Counted from the first letter of the stretch, positions 25,023 to 34,267 are shown. The stretch: DNA of 64,000 nt from Ancalomicrobiaceae bacterium S20 (GCA_040269895.1 CP158568.1:1240001-1304000), one strand, 5' to 3'. Numbers and translations: made by a program. Notes: generated from the letters alone by a model not told the origin.

Positions 25023-26297
25023 TTATGCCCCTCTCTGCCCGGCTCGGTCGTCCTGGCTCGGTAGTGCCCATCGGATGACCTGGCCGAGCGTCAGCCCTTG
25101 CACAAGGATGCTGAAAAGAACGACGACATAGGTCGCGGCCAATAGCGGACCGTGTTGAGCCTGGTCGCCAAGCGAGAGTACCAAGGCGACCGAAACCCCG
25201 CCGCGCACGCCGCCCCAGGTCATGACCGGGATCGGCCCTGGCGCGAACGGTTTCCAACGCGACAGGACCAGCACAGAGGCCGAGACCGACAGGAAGCGGC
25301 CGACGAGAACCGCCGGTACGGCGATCAACCCGATCAATGCGAGACCGGTGTCCCACGGCAGGACCGCCAATTCGAGTCCGACGAGCATGAAGAGGACGGA
25401 GTTGAGGATCTCGTCGACCAGGCGCCAGAAGCCGAACACGTAGCGCCGCGTGACCTCGCTCATCGCCCGGTCCTTGCCGCGGTTGCCGATGAGCACGCCG
25501 GCGATCACCACCGATATCGGGCCGCTCATATGCAGGGCATCCGCGGTGACGTAGGTGGCGCTGACGAGCGCGATCGAGATCAGCACCTCGGTCGCGTAAT
25601 CGTCGATCGCGTGCAGCGCGCGATAGGCGAGATATCCGGTGGCGAGTCCGAGCAGGGCGCCGCCGACCGCCTCGAGCAGCAGCATGCCGACGATCGCGTC
25701 CGGGCCTGGATCGCTGCCGCTACCGGCGAACTGAACGGTCACCGCGAAGAGCACGACGGCGATGCCGTCGTTGAAGAGCGTCTCGCCGGTCAGGTCGGTC
25801 TCGAGGTTCTCCGGCACGTCAACGGTGCGCAGAGCGGCGAGGACCGCCACCGGATCGGTCGGCGCGATCAGGGCGCCGAAGACGAACGCCCAGGCGAGCC
25901 CGATCGGCATGCCGATCAGATCGGTTCCCCACCAGAGCGCAACGGCGATGACCACGGTGGAGATTGCCGTGCCGAACGTGGCCAGCCCGCCAACGACCGG
26001 CAGGCGCCCTCGGAGACGCCTGAGATCGACGTTGATGGCGCTCGCGAAAAGCAGAAACCCGAGCAGGCCGTGCATGACTGTATCGTAGAAGTCGATCTGC
26101 CGAAGACTCCGCGTCAGCAGCGTATCGAAACCGGCCACGGGAAACAGGTTCCGCAGCACGACCAGTGCGAGCGACGTGGCGAGGCCGAGCACCAACACCC
26201 CGATGCTCTCCGGAAGACGGACAAGACGATGATTGAGCCAGGCGAAGATCGCCGTGGCCGTCAGCAAGATGGCGAGCATCTGGAACAGGGAAAGCAT
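25023..26297 (-). CDS. Cation:proton antiporter, CPA1 (NhaP-like) family
   Basis: 424 aa with about twelve TM segments. The ion-site motif is ALIAPTDPVAVLAAL together with GETLFNDGIAVVLFAV, in which the ND pair marks electroneutral CPA1 exchangers. GGVRGGVSVALVLSL in the late membrane half is also family-typical. It would exchange Na+ or K+ for H+ and help pH homeostasis. It stands alone on the minus strand between the RND operon and the decayed act genes. Confidence 0.9.
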   Translation of the reverse strand: MLSLFQMLAILLTATAIFAWLNHRLVRLPESIGVLVLGLATSLALVVLRNLFPVAGFDTLLTRSLRQIDFYDTVMHGLLGFLLFASAINVDLRRLRGRLPVVGGLATFGTAISTVVIAVALWWGTDLIGMPIGLAWAFVFGALIAPTDPVAVLAALRTVDVPENLETDLTGETLFNDGIAVVLFAVTVQFAGSGSDPGPDAIVGMLLLEAVGGALLGLATGYLAYRALHAIDDYATEVLISIALVSATYVTADALHMSGPISVVIAGVLIGNRGKDRAMSEVTRRYVFGFWRLVDEILNSVLFMLVGLELAVLPWDTGLALIGLIAVPAVLVGRFLSVSASVLVLSRWKPFAPGPIPVMTWGGVRGGVSVALVLSLGDQAQHGPLLAATYVVVLFSILVQGLTLGQVIRWALPSQDDRAGQRGA

Positions 26298-26495
26298 CGG
26301 TCGATCCCGAAGTCGGCGTCCTCACTCGACGGCATTGGGCAAGGTCCGACCTCTTCGCCGATCGCCGCGATCGCGACCGGCTAACCGATCCATCTCGCTC
26401 CTGTCCCGTGCCTTCCCCGAAGTTGGCGGTCGACGATCCGGAACAATTCAGCTCCCACACGGGTTGGCGGTCGTTGCAAGGCGGGGGCATCAAAC

Positions 26496-27163
26496 GTGCC
26501 GCAGGTCTTCACGGCGTCTGCCGACACGCGGCTGCGCGCCGCCCTTCTCGTTCTGGCGCTGGCCGTGCTCTGGGCCGGCCTGTTCATCGGGGGCTACATG
26601 AACTCGAGCTACGCGACCGCGGTCGGGTCGGTGAAGGATCAGCCTGTCCCTTTCAGCCATCGCCACCACGTCGGCGGTCTCGGCATCGACTGCCGTTACT
26701 GCCACACCGGCGTCGAGGACAGCGCCGAGGCGGGCTTCCGGCCACCCACGTCTGCATGAGCTGCCACTCCCGGATCTGGACGGGCGCTCCGATGCTCGCG
26801 CCGGTCCGCCAAAGCCTCGCCGAGGAGAAGCGGATCCGCTGGCAGCGCGTCGCGCGTCTGCCGGACTACGTCTATTTCAACCATTCGATCCACCTGGCGC
26901 GCGGCGTTCCCTGCGTCGAGTGCCACGGCCGCGTCGACCAAATGCCGTTGATGAAGCAGGCGAAGCCCTTCCAGATGGGGTGGTGCCTCGACTGCCACCG
27001 CGACCCGGCCCCGCACCTCCGCCCGCGCGACCAGGTCACGCGGATGGACTGGTCCGACTAGGACGCCCATCCCGAGCAGCACCGCCTCTACGGCGCGCTG
27101 ATGATGAAGGCCTACGCTGTCGAGCCGTCGAAGCTCGACGACTGCAACATCTGCCACAGGTGA
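26496..27163 (+). pseudogene. Alternative complex III pentahaem cytochrome c subunit (ActA-like), frameshifted and with a nonsense codon
   Basis: The reading starts at GTG 26496 with one TM anchor (LLVLALAVLWAGLFIGGYM). It carries five haem motifs, CRYCH, CMSCH, CVECH, CLDCH and CNICH, in the spacing of the ActA-type quinol:cytochrome c/acceptor oxidoreductase subunit (PVPFSHRHHVGG, YVYFNHSIHLARGVPC, GWCLDCHRDPAPHLRP). A one-base shift near 26740-26750 and a TAG at 27059 interrupt it. After the TAG the frame continues to CNICHR and a TGA. The intact protein would pass electrons from quinol in the periplasm. Here it is dead or mis-sequenced. Confidence 0.82.
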
Positions 27164-27166
27164 ATC

Positions 27167-28136
27167 ATGCCGGGATCGAAGGCGGGCTCGGCCGATCCTT
27201 TCCGAGGCGTCGAGGCCCGCTCCGGGTCCGCATTCCGCCCCGGCCTCGACGATCCGGCCGGGGCGCGTGACCTTGCGGCCGTCATCCGGCAGGAGTTTCC
27301 AGCAGCCGCGCCCCTGTTGACGGCCGTCGACCGACGCTCTCTGCTCAAAGCGATGGCCGCTTCGCTCGCGCTGTCGGGCTTCGGCAGCGCAACTGCGGAG
27401 GCCGACGAGTTCGCGCTGCCCTATGTCGAGCAGCCCGAAGGCGAGGTCGAGGGCATCGCCCGCTGGTACGCGACCGCGGTGACGTTCGCGGGCTTCGCCC
27501 AGCCCGTCCTCGGCAAGACCCTCGCCGGCCGACCGGTCAAGCTGGAGGGCAACGGCGATCACCCGGCGACGGGCGGCGGCAGCGACCCGTTCCTGCAGGC
27601 GGCACTGCTCGGCCTCTACGATCCGTCGCGCTCGGCCGGGCCCCGGCGCTCCGGCGAACCCGCGAGCTGGCAGGCCTTCGACGCGGCGCTCGCCGACCGC
27701 GCCGTCGCACTCGACCGGTCGGGAGGCGAGGGCTTCCGCCTACTGACCGGCACCGTCACCTCGCCGACCTCGGCGCGGCAGATCGCAGCCTTTACGGCGC
27801 GCTGGCCGCACGCGCGCTGGCACGTGTTCGAGCCGCTCGCCGAGGACCACGGCGAGGTGACCGAACGCCTGTTCGGCCGCCGCCTGGATCTTCATCCGCG
27901 CCTCGACGCGGCGGAGGTCGTCGTCAGCCTCGATGCCGACCTGCTCGGTCCCGGGCCCCGGCAGATCGAGCAGGCACGCGCTTGGTCCAGACGCCGGCAG
28001 GCGTTCCGAAACGGCGACGGCGGCTGTCGCCTGATGGTGGCCGAGGCCGTTCCCTCGGCGACGGGGCTGATGGCCGAGCAGCGGCTCGTGGTCGCCGAAT
28101 CACGCATCGGCCTGCTCGTTCGCGTCATCGCCGAAG
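27167..28136 (+). pseudogene. Alternative complex III ActB-like subunit, N-terminal part, cut by an insertion sequence
   Basis: The ATG is 3 bp after the ActA-like stop. A twin-arginine signal is present (RR at 56-57, SLLKAMAASLALSGFG). Then comes the start of the large molybdopterin-oxidoreductase-like ActB domain (ALPYVEQPEGEVEGIARWYATAVTFAGFAQPVLGKTLAGRPVKLEGN). Homology runs to about SRIGLLVRV, then the IS3-family element begins and the remaining domain, including the iron-sulfur part, is missing. No actC-F genes occur on the far side of the element, so this is the stump of a lost respiratory complex. Confidence 0.78.
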
Positions 28137-28388
28137 TTCAGCGACGCCCAGAAGGCGTTCATCCTGAAACAGGGCGAGCAGGGTTTGCCCGTGGCGGAGA
28201 TCTGTCGAAAGGCGGGAATCAGCCAAGCGACCTACTTCAGCTGGAAGAAGAAATATGAGGGCTTAACACCGCCGGAGATGCGGCGGTTGAAGCAGCTCGA
28301 GGACGAGAACGCCAAGCTGCGCAAGCTCGTCGCCGACCTCTCGCTCGACCGAGAAATGCTTCAGGATATCGTCCGGCGAAAAATCTGA
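28134..28388 (+). pseudogene. IS3-family transposase orfA, start codon lost
   Basis: The frame reads KFSDAQKAFILKQGEQGLPVAEICRKAGISQATYFSWKKKYEGL, followed by a leucine-zipper-like tail (LKQLEDENAKLRKLVADLSLDREMLQDIVRRKI). This is a standard IS3-family OrfA with HTH and dimerisation helix. No in-frame ATG or GTG precedes the KFSDAQ segment, so its natural start was lost at the junction with actB. An internal TTG at 28185 is the only start available. OrfA normally binds the IS ends and contributes to the frameshifted OrfAB transposase. Confidence 0.75.
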
Positions 28389-28390
28389 GG

Positions 28391-29224
28391 CCTGTTCGGA
28401 AACGCGAGCTCGTCGACGATGTTCGGCGGGAGTGGGGAACGTCCATCCGGCGCACCTGTCGGCTCGTCGAGATGGACACGTCGACCTACCACTACCGCTC
28501 TCGTCGGCCCGACCAGGCCCCACTCAGAGCCCGCATCCAGGAGATCTGCGCCGTTCGCGTTCGGTATGGCTACCGGCGCATCCACGTCCTGTTGCGACGG
28601 GAGGGTTGGCAGGTGAACCACAAACGATCCTATAGGCTCTACAAGGAGTTGGGCCTTCAACTGCGGAACAAGACGCCGAAGCGACGCGTGAAGGCGAAGC
28701 TCCGGGACGATCGCGTCCCAGCGGCAAACCCCAACGACGTTTGGGCCATGGACTTCATTCACGATCAGCTGGCGACCGGCCAGAAGATCCGGGTTCTGTC
28801 GGTCGTCGACACGTTCTCGCGGTTCTCTCCGGCGCTCGACGCCCGCATCTCCTACCGCGGCGAGGACGTGGTCCGAACGCTCGAGAAAGTCTGCGCCGAG
28901 ATAGGCTATCCGAAGACGATCCGGGTCGATCAGGGGTCCGAGTTCATCTCTCGCGACCTCGATCTGTGAGCCTATGCGAAGGGGGTGACGTTGGACTTCT
29001 CCCGACCGGGCAAGCCGACGGACAACGCCTTCGCCGAAGCCTTCAACAGCCGTATCCGGGCCGAGTGCATGAACGCACACTGGTTCCTGACCCTCGCCGA
29101 CGCCCGCGAAAAGTTGGAGGCTTGGCGCAACGACTACAACGACGTCCGCCCGCACGGAGCGATCGGCAACAAGACGCCGCGTTCATTGCAAAATCCCGGT
29201 GGCGCATCCCGCCCGCTACCGTGA
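28391..29224 (+). pseudogene. IS3-family transposase orfB with an in-frame nonsense codon
   Basis: The catalytic domain is readable throughout in one frame: NDVWAMDFIHDQL (first Asp), VLSVVDTFSRF (second Asp), DQGSEFISRDLDL, then FAEAFNSRIRAECMNAHWF (Glu) and the ending RPHGAIGNKTPRSLQNPGG. At 28967-28969 a TGA replaces the tryptophan codon usual in DLDLWAY, splitting the protein just before the catalytic glutamate. The copy is therefore inactive unless the base is a sequencing error or is read through. Confidence 0.8.
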
Positions 29225-29285
29225 CGAAGGCCGGAAACTCTAGCTTCCGGTGCTCCAAAGTCCGGGTGCGGACCAGCACCACGCT

Positions 29286-31613
29286 TCAGCGTCCGCTCAT
29301 AGCGCCCATGAGGGCGGCGCCGAACAATCCGAGCATCTGCTGCTGCATCTGTTGCTGGTTCAGTAGGTCCTGTTGTTGCCGCTGGTAGTTCGCCATTTCG
29401 ATCTCGAGCGCGCGCTGAGCGCTCGGGTGGCCTAGCGCCGCAGCCTGCTTGTAGAGCGCGATCTTCTCCCTCAGGGGATCGCTCGGCAGATAGGCTTTCT
29501 GGTCGATCATCTCGGCTAGGCTCATCATGCAGTCCGGATCGCCCAGCTGTACGCCGACCTTGAACTGGCGGACCGCCTCGTCCTTACTCTTGGCGAGAGA
29601 GATGTAGAGCCATCCCAGATTGTCGAAGGCAGCCGGATAGCGCTTGGCGGCGACGCGCTTCTGCATCTCGAAGGCGCGGGGCTTGTCGATCATCTGGGTT
29701 GCGCGTGCGAGTTGGTATTGGTAGCGCGCCTCGGCTGGATTGAGTTCGACCGCCTTGGTGCAGGCGTCGATCGCTTCACGCGTCTGGAGCTTCAGGATCT
29801 CGTAGGGGACCCCTCGACCGTTACCGCGCTGGTCCGTCGGGTTCCCCGCCAGTTCGTCGCATCGATCGCCGGCTCGGCGTTCGGCCTCGCGAGCCTCCGC
29901 TTCCCGGCGACGCTGCTCCGCCTCCCGTTCGGCTTGTTCGCGGCGTGTACGCTCGGCTGCTTCGGCCTGTCGCCTGCGCTCTTCCTCGCTTCTGCGCTGT
30001 TCTTCGGCGACCCTGCGCTTCTCTTCCGCGGCGCGGCGTTCTGCCTCGGCGCGCTGTTCCGCCTCCTGACGCTCGCGTGCGATCTTCGCCTCGGCTTCGG
30101 CCTTGGCGCGGGCCTCGCGCTCTTCCTGTTCGCGCTTGGCCTGCTCGCGTCGCGCCCGCTCCGCCGCCTCGATCTGGCGGCGTTGTTCCTCGGCGACCCT
30201 GCGCTTCTCCTCGTCCGCACGCCGCTCGGCCTCGGCGCGCTGTTGCGCTTCCAGCCGCTCGCGCGCGAGCTTCGCCTCGGCTTCGGCCTTGGCGCGGGCC
30301 TCGCGCTCTTCCTGTTCGCGCCTGGCCTGCTCGCGTCGCGCTTGCTCGGCCGCCTCGGTCTGGCGGCGTTGTTCCTCTGCGGCTATGCGCTTCTCGTTTT
30401 CCGCGCGCCGCTCGGCCTCGGCGCGCTGTTCCGCTTCCTGACGCTCGCGTGCGAGCTTCGCCTCGGCTTCGGCCTTGGCGCGGGCTTCGCGCTCTTCCTG
30501 TTCGCGCTTGAAATCCATGACGAAGGCCTTGTCCGCAACCATGAGCGGCTCCCCGACCGTCGGGTGGAAGCCGGGTGCGTCGAAGAAGCTGTAGCGCCCC
30601 TCGGTGTCCTTCCAGTACCAGATCCGCGGCGCCCCGGTGATCTGATCGAAGAACGGATATGTCTTGGGATCGACCGGCTCCGGTGCCTTGCTCGGCACGG
30701 CGCGCGCCGTCGCTCGTTTCGTTTGCCACTCCTCGATGACGTCGCGGGTGATGGGCAGAAGGGGTTCGCCCGACTTCGGGTGGAATCCCTTAGCGTCGTA
30801 GAGCTCGATGTCACCGTTCGACGTCTTCTGATACCAGACGATCGGTTGTCCGCTGGCTCGATCGAAGAACGTCGGATCGTCGGTGGTCAGGAGCCCCGGG
30901 GTTCCGCGATTGTCCGGGCGCCGTGCCGTCTCCGTCGATGCTCGGTGCTCGGGCCCCGGCTCTTGCGACACCGATGCGGCCGTGGCGAGCGACCCGAGTT
31001 GCGGCCTGGCTTCTGCCCTTGTGCGTTCGGGTGCCGAACCCGCGCTCCAGTACCAATATCCCCCGGCGGCGGAGAGGACGAGAACGGCTGCGCTCAGGGC
31101 GGCGAGCCGAGGCGACGTCGGGCGCGGCGCGGAGAGCGGCGGCGGCGAGAAGCCGTCGTTCGTGGTCTCCGTGTCTGATGTTGGCAGTGGTTTTGCGGGC
31201 AGTGCCGCGAGGGGCCCGTCGAGGTTGCCGACGGTGGTCACCAACTGGTCGAGGGCCTTGTCGCGCTCGACGAAGGCGTCGATCCAATGAAGGTCGGTAA
31301 GCCTGATCTTGAGGCCTTTGCGCGGTTTGGCGTCTTCGATCCGCAGAGGGATGACGATCTTGCCGCTCTCGCCGGCGACGGTCACTTCGCGACGGATGTA
31401 GTCGCTGTCGTTGCATCGGTCCGAGAAGACGAGCAGCATCGCGCGGCACTCGTCGAGCGCGTCGGCGATGGCGTCGTCGTAGGCCTGACCGCCTACGATA
31501 TCCCTGGGCGCGAACCAGCAGCGCAGACCGCGCTTCTCGAGTTCGACGACGAGATCCTGAGCGGTCTGCCGGTCCTCCGTGACGTGGCAGACAAACAGGT
31601 CGATGCGGGCCAT
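29286..31613 (-). CDS. TIR-domain protein with TM segment, two FFD/WY repeats, long coiled coil and Sel1/TPR tail
   Basis: 775 aa. Residues 1-130 are a TIR domain (IDLFVCHVTEDRQTAQDLVVELEKRG, CWFAPRDIVGGQAY, VFSDRCNDSDYIRREV). E76 sits where TIR NADases keep the catalytic glutamate. One TM segment follows (about 170-189). Two copies of a roughly 55-residue repeat (243-299, 315-372) share FFD-x2-TG-x-P-x2-WY-x-K ... GFHP-x2-GEPL, and I cannot assign it to a family. Residues 369-585 are a charged coiled coil containing three repeats of about 62 residues, and 590-740 form Sel1/TPR-like helices (EAIDACTKAVELNPAEARYQYQLARA, AAALGHPSAQRALE). It is encoded 209 bp after the SLOG-4TM gene on the same strand. 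A nucleotide-signalling or NAD-depleting immune role is inferred. Confidence 0.8.
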   Translation of the reverse strand: MARIDLFVCHVTEDRQTAQDLVVELEKRGLRCWFAPRDIVGGQAYDDAIADALDECRAMLLVFSDRCNDSDYIRREVTVAGESGKIVIPLRIEDAKPRKGLKIRLTDLHWIDAFVERDKALDQLVTTVGNLDGPLAALPAKPLPTSDTETTNDGFSPPPLSAPRPTSPRLAALSAAVLVLSAAGGYWYWSAGSAPERTRAEARPQLGSLATAASVSQEPGPEHRASTETARRPDNRGTPGLLTTDDPTFFDRASGQPIVWYQKTSNGDIELYDAKGFHPKSGEPLLPITRDVIEEWQTKRATARAVPSKAPEPVDPKTYPFFDQITGAPRIWYWKDTEGRYSFFDAPGFHPTVGEPLMVADKAFVMDFKREQEEREARAKAEAEAKLARERQEAEQRAEAERRAENEKRIAAEEQRRQTEAAEQARREQARREQEEREARAKAEAEAKLARERLEAQQRAEAERRADEEKRRVAEEQRRQIEAAERARREQAKREQEEREARAKAEAEAKIARERQEAEQRAEAERRAAEEKRRVAEEQRRSEEERRRQAEAAERTRREQAEREAEQRRREAEAREAERRAGDRCDELAGNPTDQRGNGRGVPYEILKLQTREAIDACTKAVELNPAEARYQYQLARATQMIDKPRAFEMQKRVAAKRYPAAFDNLGWLYISLAKSKDEAVRQFKVGVQLGDPDCMMSLAEMIDQKAYLPSDPLREKIALYKQAAALGHPSAQRALEIEMANYQRQQQDLLNQQQMQQQMLGLFGAALMGAMSGR
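29931..30509. repeat. Three in-frame tandem repeats of about 186 bp inside the TIR gene
   Basis: Codons 369-430, 431-492 and 493-561 repeat the unit (K/R)REQEEREARAKAEAEAK, ending RREQA. The third unit has a 7-codon insertion after EEQRR. At the DNA level the copies are highly similar, so unequal recombination could change their number and hence the coiled-coil length. Confidence 0.8.
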
Positions 31614-31822
31614 GGTGCCGTTCCGCTACCGCTGACAGCAATCTCAAATTGCTATCGGGCCGATGTGAAACTGACAAGCCGAAAAGTCGTGCGACTTTCC
31701 GCTACGTCTTCCGCTCCGCCGGAATCATAAAATGGAGGCGACGGGGGGGGCGCGGCATCCGCCTATTCGCCCCCCGTCCGCTTCCGTCGTTCGGCGCCGC
31801 GAGATTGCCCAGACAGGAGGGC

Positions 31823-33712
31823 TCAGCCGAGCTCGGCGGCCTTGATGCGGAACAGGCGGGCCCAGCCTTCGAGATCCTGCAGCATCAACGTCGTGACGGC
31901 GGTCGCTTCACTGCCAAGAGCCTGAGAGGCGAGGGGACGGCCACCCGCGATCCGTGCGACCCGCTCGGCCGCATGCCGGAGCTCGACTTCCATATGTCGG
32001 GACTGCACCGCCAGAAGCTCTAGTTCGGCATAGGCCCGGATGCCCACGAACGCGGCCGACGCCGCCGGCAAGACCGTCGCCGCCCAGCCCAGCAGCAGCG
32101 CAATGCGATCCCAAGGGCCGCCGTGGGCGTCGTGCGTCCAATGACCAAGCAGGAGTTTCAGGGCGACGAAGACGCCGACGGCGAGGAACAGGAACACGCC
32201 CGTGCGCTCCAGCGTCGCGCTCGCACGGTGGGCGACGGTATGCCGTTCGCGATGGTAGAGCGCTTGTTCGGCGACCAGCTTCGCCAGGGTATCCGACTGG
32301 TGCCGAAGGCCGTCCTCGGAGATCGCACCCGCAGCGAAAGGTGCGCCGCGCTGCCATGCGGCGAAGAGCCAGGCGACCCATCCGGAAGGGTCCCTGGGGC
32401 GGGTCCCGTGCTCGCCGACCGCGGTCCGGACCGCGACGATCGGGAGCGTCCAGCCCAGCGGGGCGAGAACCTGCTGCTTGCGGGCGAGTTCGGCGAGGAG
32501 CCGATACTCGATCGATCGCTCGTGCCAGTCTCGCGCCTTGACCGCCACGACGAGGGCGAGAACCGCGACAAGACAGACGAATTCGACCCAGGTCGCGGTC
32601 GATTTGAGACCGACTAGCAGCTCGGCTTCATGATCGCTCCCTATCAGCGCGGCGAGGGCTAGCGCGGACGCCCCACAGACGAGCGCCACGGTCGCAAGGA
32701 GAAAGACCCACACGTAGGACGAACGGTAGCGCAGCGCATATTCTGCCGCTCGGGAGTCCGCTGGCGCGAAGCGCTGGTACCAATACCCGTCCGCTTCGGC
32801 TCCATCTACCTGCCTCGAATGCCCGACACGGGGGAGAGCGGATCGCGTCGCGAGGGCGATCAGGCGCCGATGAGCATGCCAGAGCCGGTGATCGGGCAGG
32901 GGCCGTTCGCCGAAGAATCGCTCCAGCGGCGTTTCCTTGCTGCGCAACCACCCCGCCATCCGGTCGAGCAGACCGTGCGCCTGACGACGGGGAGGCTTGG
33001 GGGGCTCGACGATGGTGGCGAGCCAGACGCCCATTGCGATGGCCCAGTCGCTGGGCGCCCCGTCGGTGTGGACGAGGTCTAGAGGCTCGGCGATCCACCG
33101 CGGTGGCGCTGCCTCTGCGGTGTTGATCCAGACGACGGGTACCCCCACGGCGGCCGCATAGCGCACGATGTCGCCGGTGCCGCCTCTGCCGCCGGGCTTG
33201 CCGTCCCACAGCGCGATCAGAACATCCGATTGCCGGACTACCAGCCGGCCGACCGCCTCGTAGCTCCGCGCCTCCAAGTCGCCGCGCGCACCGTCGAGCG
33301 CGAACGAACCCTCCGTCGCTGCGGCGAACAATTTCCGAAACTCGGCCAGATCGTCGGGCGTGTCGAAGTCGGCTTCGTAGTCCGCGAGGGCGAACGGCGT
33401 CGGTACGTGTAACGAAGCCCCGATTTCGGGCGACAGCGCAACCCGGGCGACCAACCGGTCCGCCCCGGCCGCGAGTGGGCTCGTGAGCCGGAGCCTCGGC
33501 CCGCGAGCCTCGGCAGCATATGCGGCTCGGACCGTATCGCGGGCCGCGAGCCCATAGAATTCGGTCCGTAGCCGGAGCAGAACCTCGCGGACAAGGGCCT
33601 CGAGCCGTGACAAGGACGCAGGCTCGATGAGCCTCGCTCCGGTGACGCCGACCCGCAGCGCGATGGAGGGACGAAGATCTGCCGCCGGTAGCGCGGGAGC
33701 CTTTAGTATCAT
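31823..33712 (-). CDS. SLOG-like nucleotide-binding domain fused to a four-TM (SLATT-like) region
   Basis: 629 aa from the ATG at 33712. Upstream codons in this frame belong to IS debris and are not included. Residues 15-235 look like a SLOG Rossmannoid domain: the opening strand and glycine turn RVGVTGAR, TSPLAAGADRLVAR, HVPTPFALADYEADF, SDVLIALWDGKPGGRGGTGDIVRYA and the strand VPVVWINT. Four hydrophobic segments follow at about 332-357, 374-392, 503-524 and 537-560, the plan of SLATT-type pore/membrane effectors. SLOG domains bind NAD-derived or other nucleotide ligands, and in Thoeris a SLOG protein senses a TIR product. Lying directly upstream of a TIR gene on the same strand, this protein is a candidate receptor-effector. 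That role is inferred. Confidence 0.72.
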   Translation of the reverse strand: MILKAPALPAADLRPSIALRVGVTGARLIEPASLSRLEALVREVLLRLRTEFYGLAARDTVRAAYAAEARGPRLRLTSPLAAGADRLVARVALSPEIGASLHVPTPFALADYEADFDTPDDLAEFRKLFAAATEGSFALDGARGDLEARSYEAVGRLVVRQSDVLIALWDGKPGGRGGTGDIVRYAAAVGVPVVWINTAEAAPPRWIAEPLDLVHTDGAPSDWAIAMGVWLATIVEPPKPPRRQAHGLLDRMAGWLRSKETPLERFFGERPLPDHRLWHAHRRLIALATRSALPRVGHSRQVDGAEADGYWYQRFAPADSRAAEYALRYRSSYVWVFLLATVALVCGASALALAALIGSDHEAELLVGLKSTATWVEFVCLVAVLALVVAVKARDWHERSIEYRLLAELARKQQVLAPLGWTLPIVAVRTAVGEHGTRPRDPSGWVAWLFAAWQRGAPFAAGAISEDGLRHQSDTLAKLVAEQALYHRERHTVAHRASATLERTGVFLFLAVGVFVALKLLLGHWTHDAHGGPWDRIALLLGWAATVLPAASAAFVGIRAYAELELLAVQSRHMEVELRHAAERVARIAGGRPLASQALGSEATAVTTLMLQDLEGWARLFRIKAAELG

Positions 33713-33775
33713 GGTACTTTTCGGCCTGCGGGTGGGTACGCAATCAGCAATAGCACAATTTAACCTCATTCGACA

Positions 33776-33890
33776 TTTCGTGTCGAATGGCCTGCTGCCG
33801 GTTCCGTGGACACGATCCCAAGCTAATTCGGCCGTCCGTTCGAACTCTGCCGGGCTGAGATTGCCGATCGGCCCGTCTTGCGTTTCTGGT
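33776..33890 (-). pseudogene. Remnant of an IS transposase C-terminus
   Basis: On the minus strand the reading TQDGPIGNLSPAEFER ends like many IS3-family transposases (HSxLGxLSPxEFE). It is followed by GTGTCCACGGAACCGGCAGC, which resembles an IS tip. By chance the frame runs without a stop into the SLOG-4TM gene. Its presence shows that the region just upstream of that gene was built or broken by an insertion. Confidence 0.55.
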
Positions 33891-34127
33891 TGTAAAAAAC
33901 CAGCGACCTTGCAGCTTACAGATAGCATTTTTGTCGATACGCGTAACGCGGGTGCGATCGTGCGGGCTTTCGCGATGGCTCGGTAGGTGATTGACAATAC
34001 GAGCCGGAAAACTTCCGCCTGATATCGGGCATCTTCTAGGGCGTCATGCGTGCCGGGCAGAGTCGGTTTCAGGTGCGCCGCAGCTTTACTGGATCGTGTA
34101 TCGTGCCAAGAACAGTTGCGCCCATAT

Positions 34128-34267
34128 AAAGCCTGAGTTTTGCATCACGGATGCGAGTGCGCCTTCCGGATTGGTTCACAGAGTTCCTGCCAGCGCTCGG
34201 CCTTTTTTGGGGGGGCGTTTCGACTCTCGTACACCTCACCCCAACAGACGGTCAGCCAGACGACAGT
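34128..34267. repeat. Direct repeat copy 1 (about 140 bp), decayed small ORF
   Basis: Highly similar to 34661-34795 (roughly nine in ten bases, plus small indels). On the minus strand both copies hold a run of codons for TVVWLT-x-CWGE, then a PPKK-rich stretch, then RWQELCEPIRKA-x-SHP. In copy 1 this ends at a TGA, but a frameshift separates it from the ATG at about 34279, which has a good AAAGGAG site. The two copies look like pseudogenised duplicates of one protein of about 43-45 residues that I do not recognise. Confidence 0.65.

Larger units (their letters stand above)
28120..29283 (+). mobile_element. IS3-family insertion sequence, IS407-like group (degenerate)
   Basis: It contains orfA and orfB in the usual overlapping-frame order, both damaged. 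The left boundary (about 28115-28136) is taken from the loss of ActB homology. The right boundary is placed shortly after the segment GGGTGCGGACCAGCACCA at about 29283, only 3 bp before the stop of the TIR gene on the other strand. I could not match clear terminal inverted repeats, so the ends are approximate. Confidence 0.7.

Noticed and set aside
29931-30509. Possible CRISPR-like or satellite repeat
   Set aside because: The units are contiguous, 186 bp, in frame and coding; there are no spacers.
29712-31178. Plus-strand hydrophobic Leu/Phe/Ala-rich open frame opposite the coiled coil, resembling a membrane protein
   Set aside because: It is the complement of the EAR-rich coiled-coil codons. 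The apparent TM pattern is a coding artefact of the repeats.
33713-33997. 95-residue N-terminal extension of the SLOG-4TM protein
   Set aside because: The extension reads as transposase ending and IS tip, not as part of the protein family.
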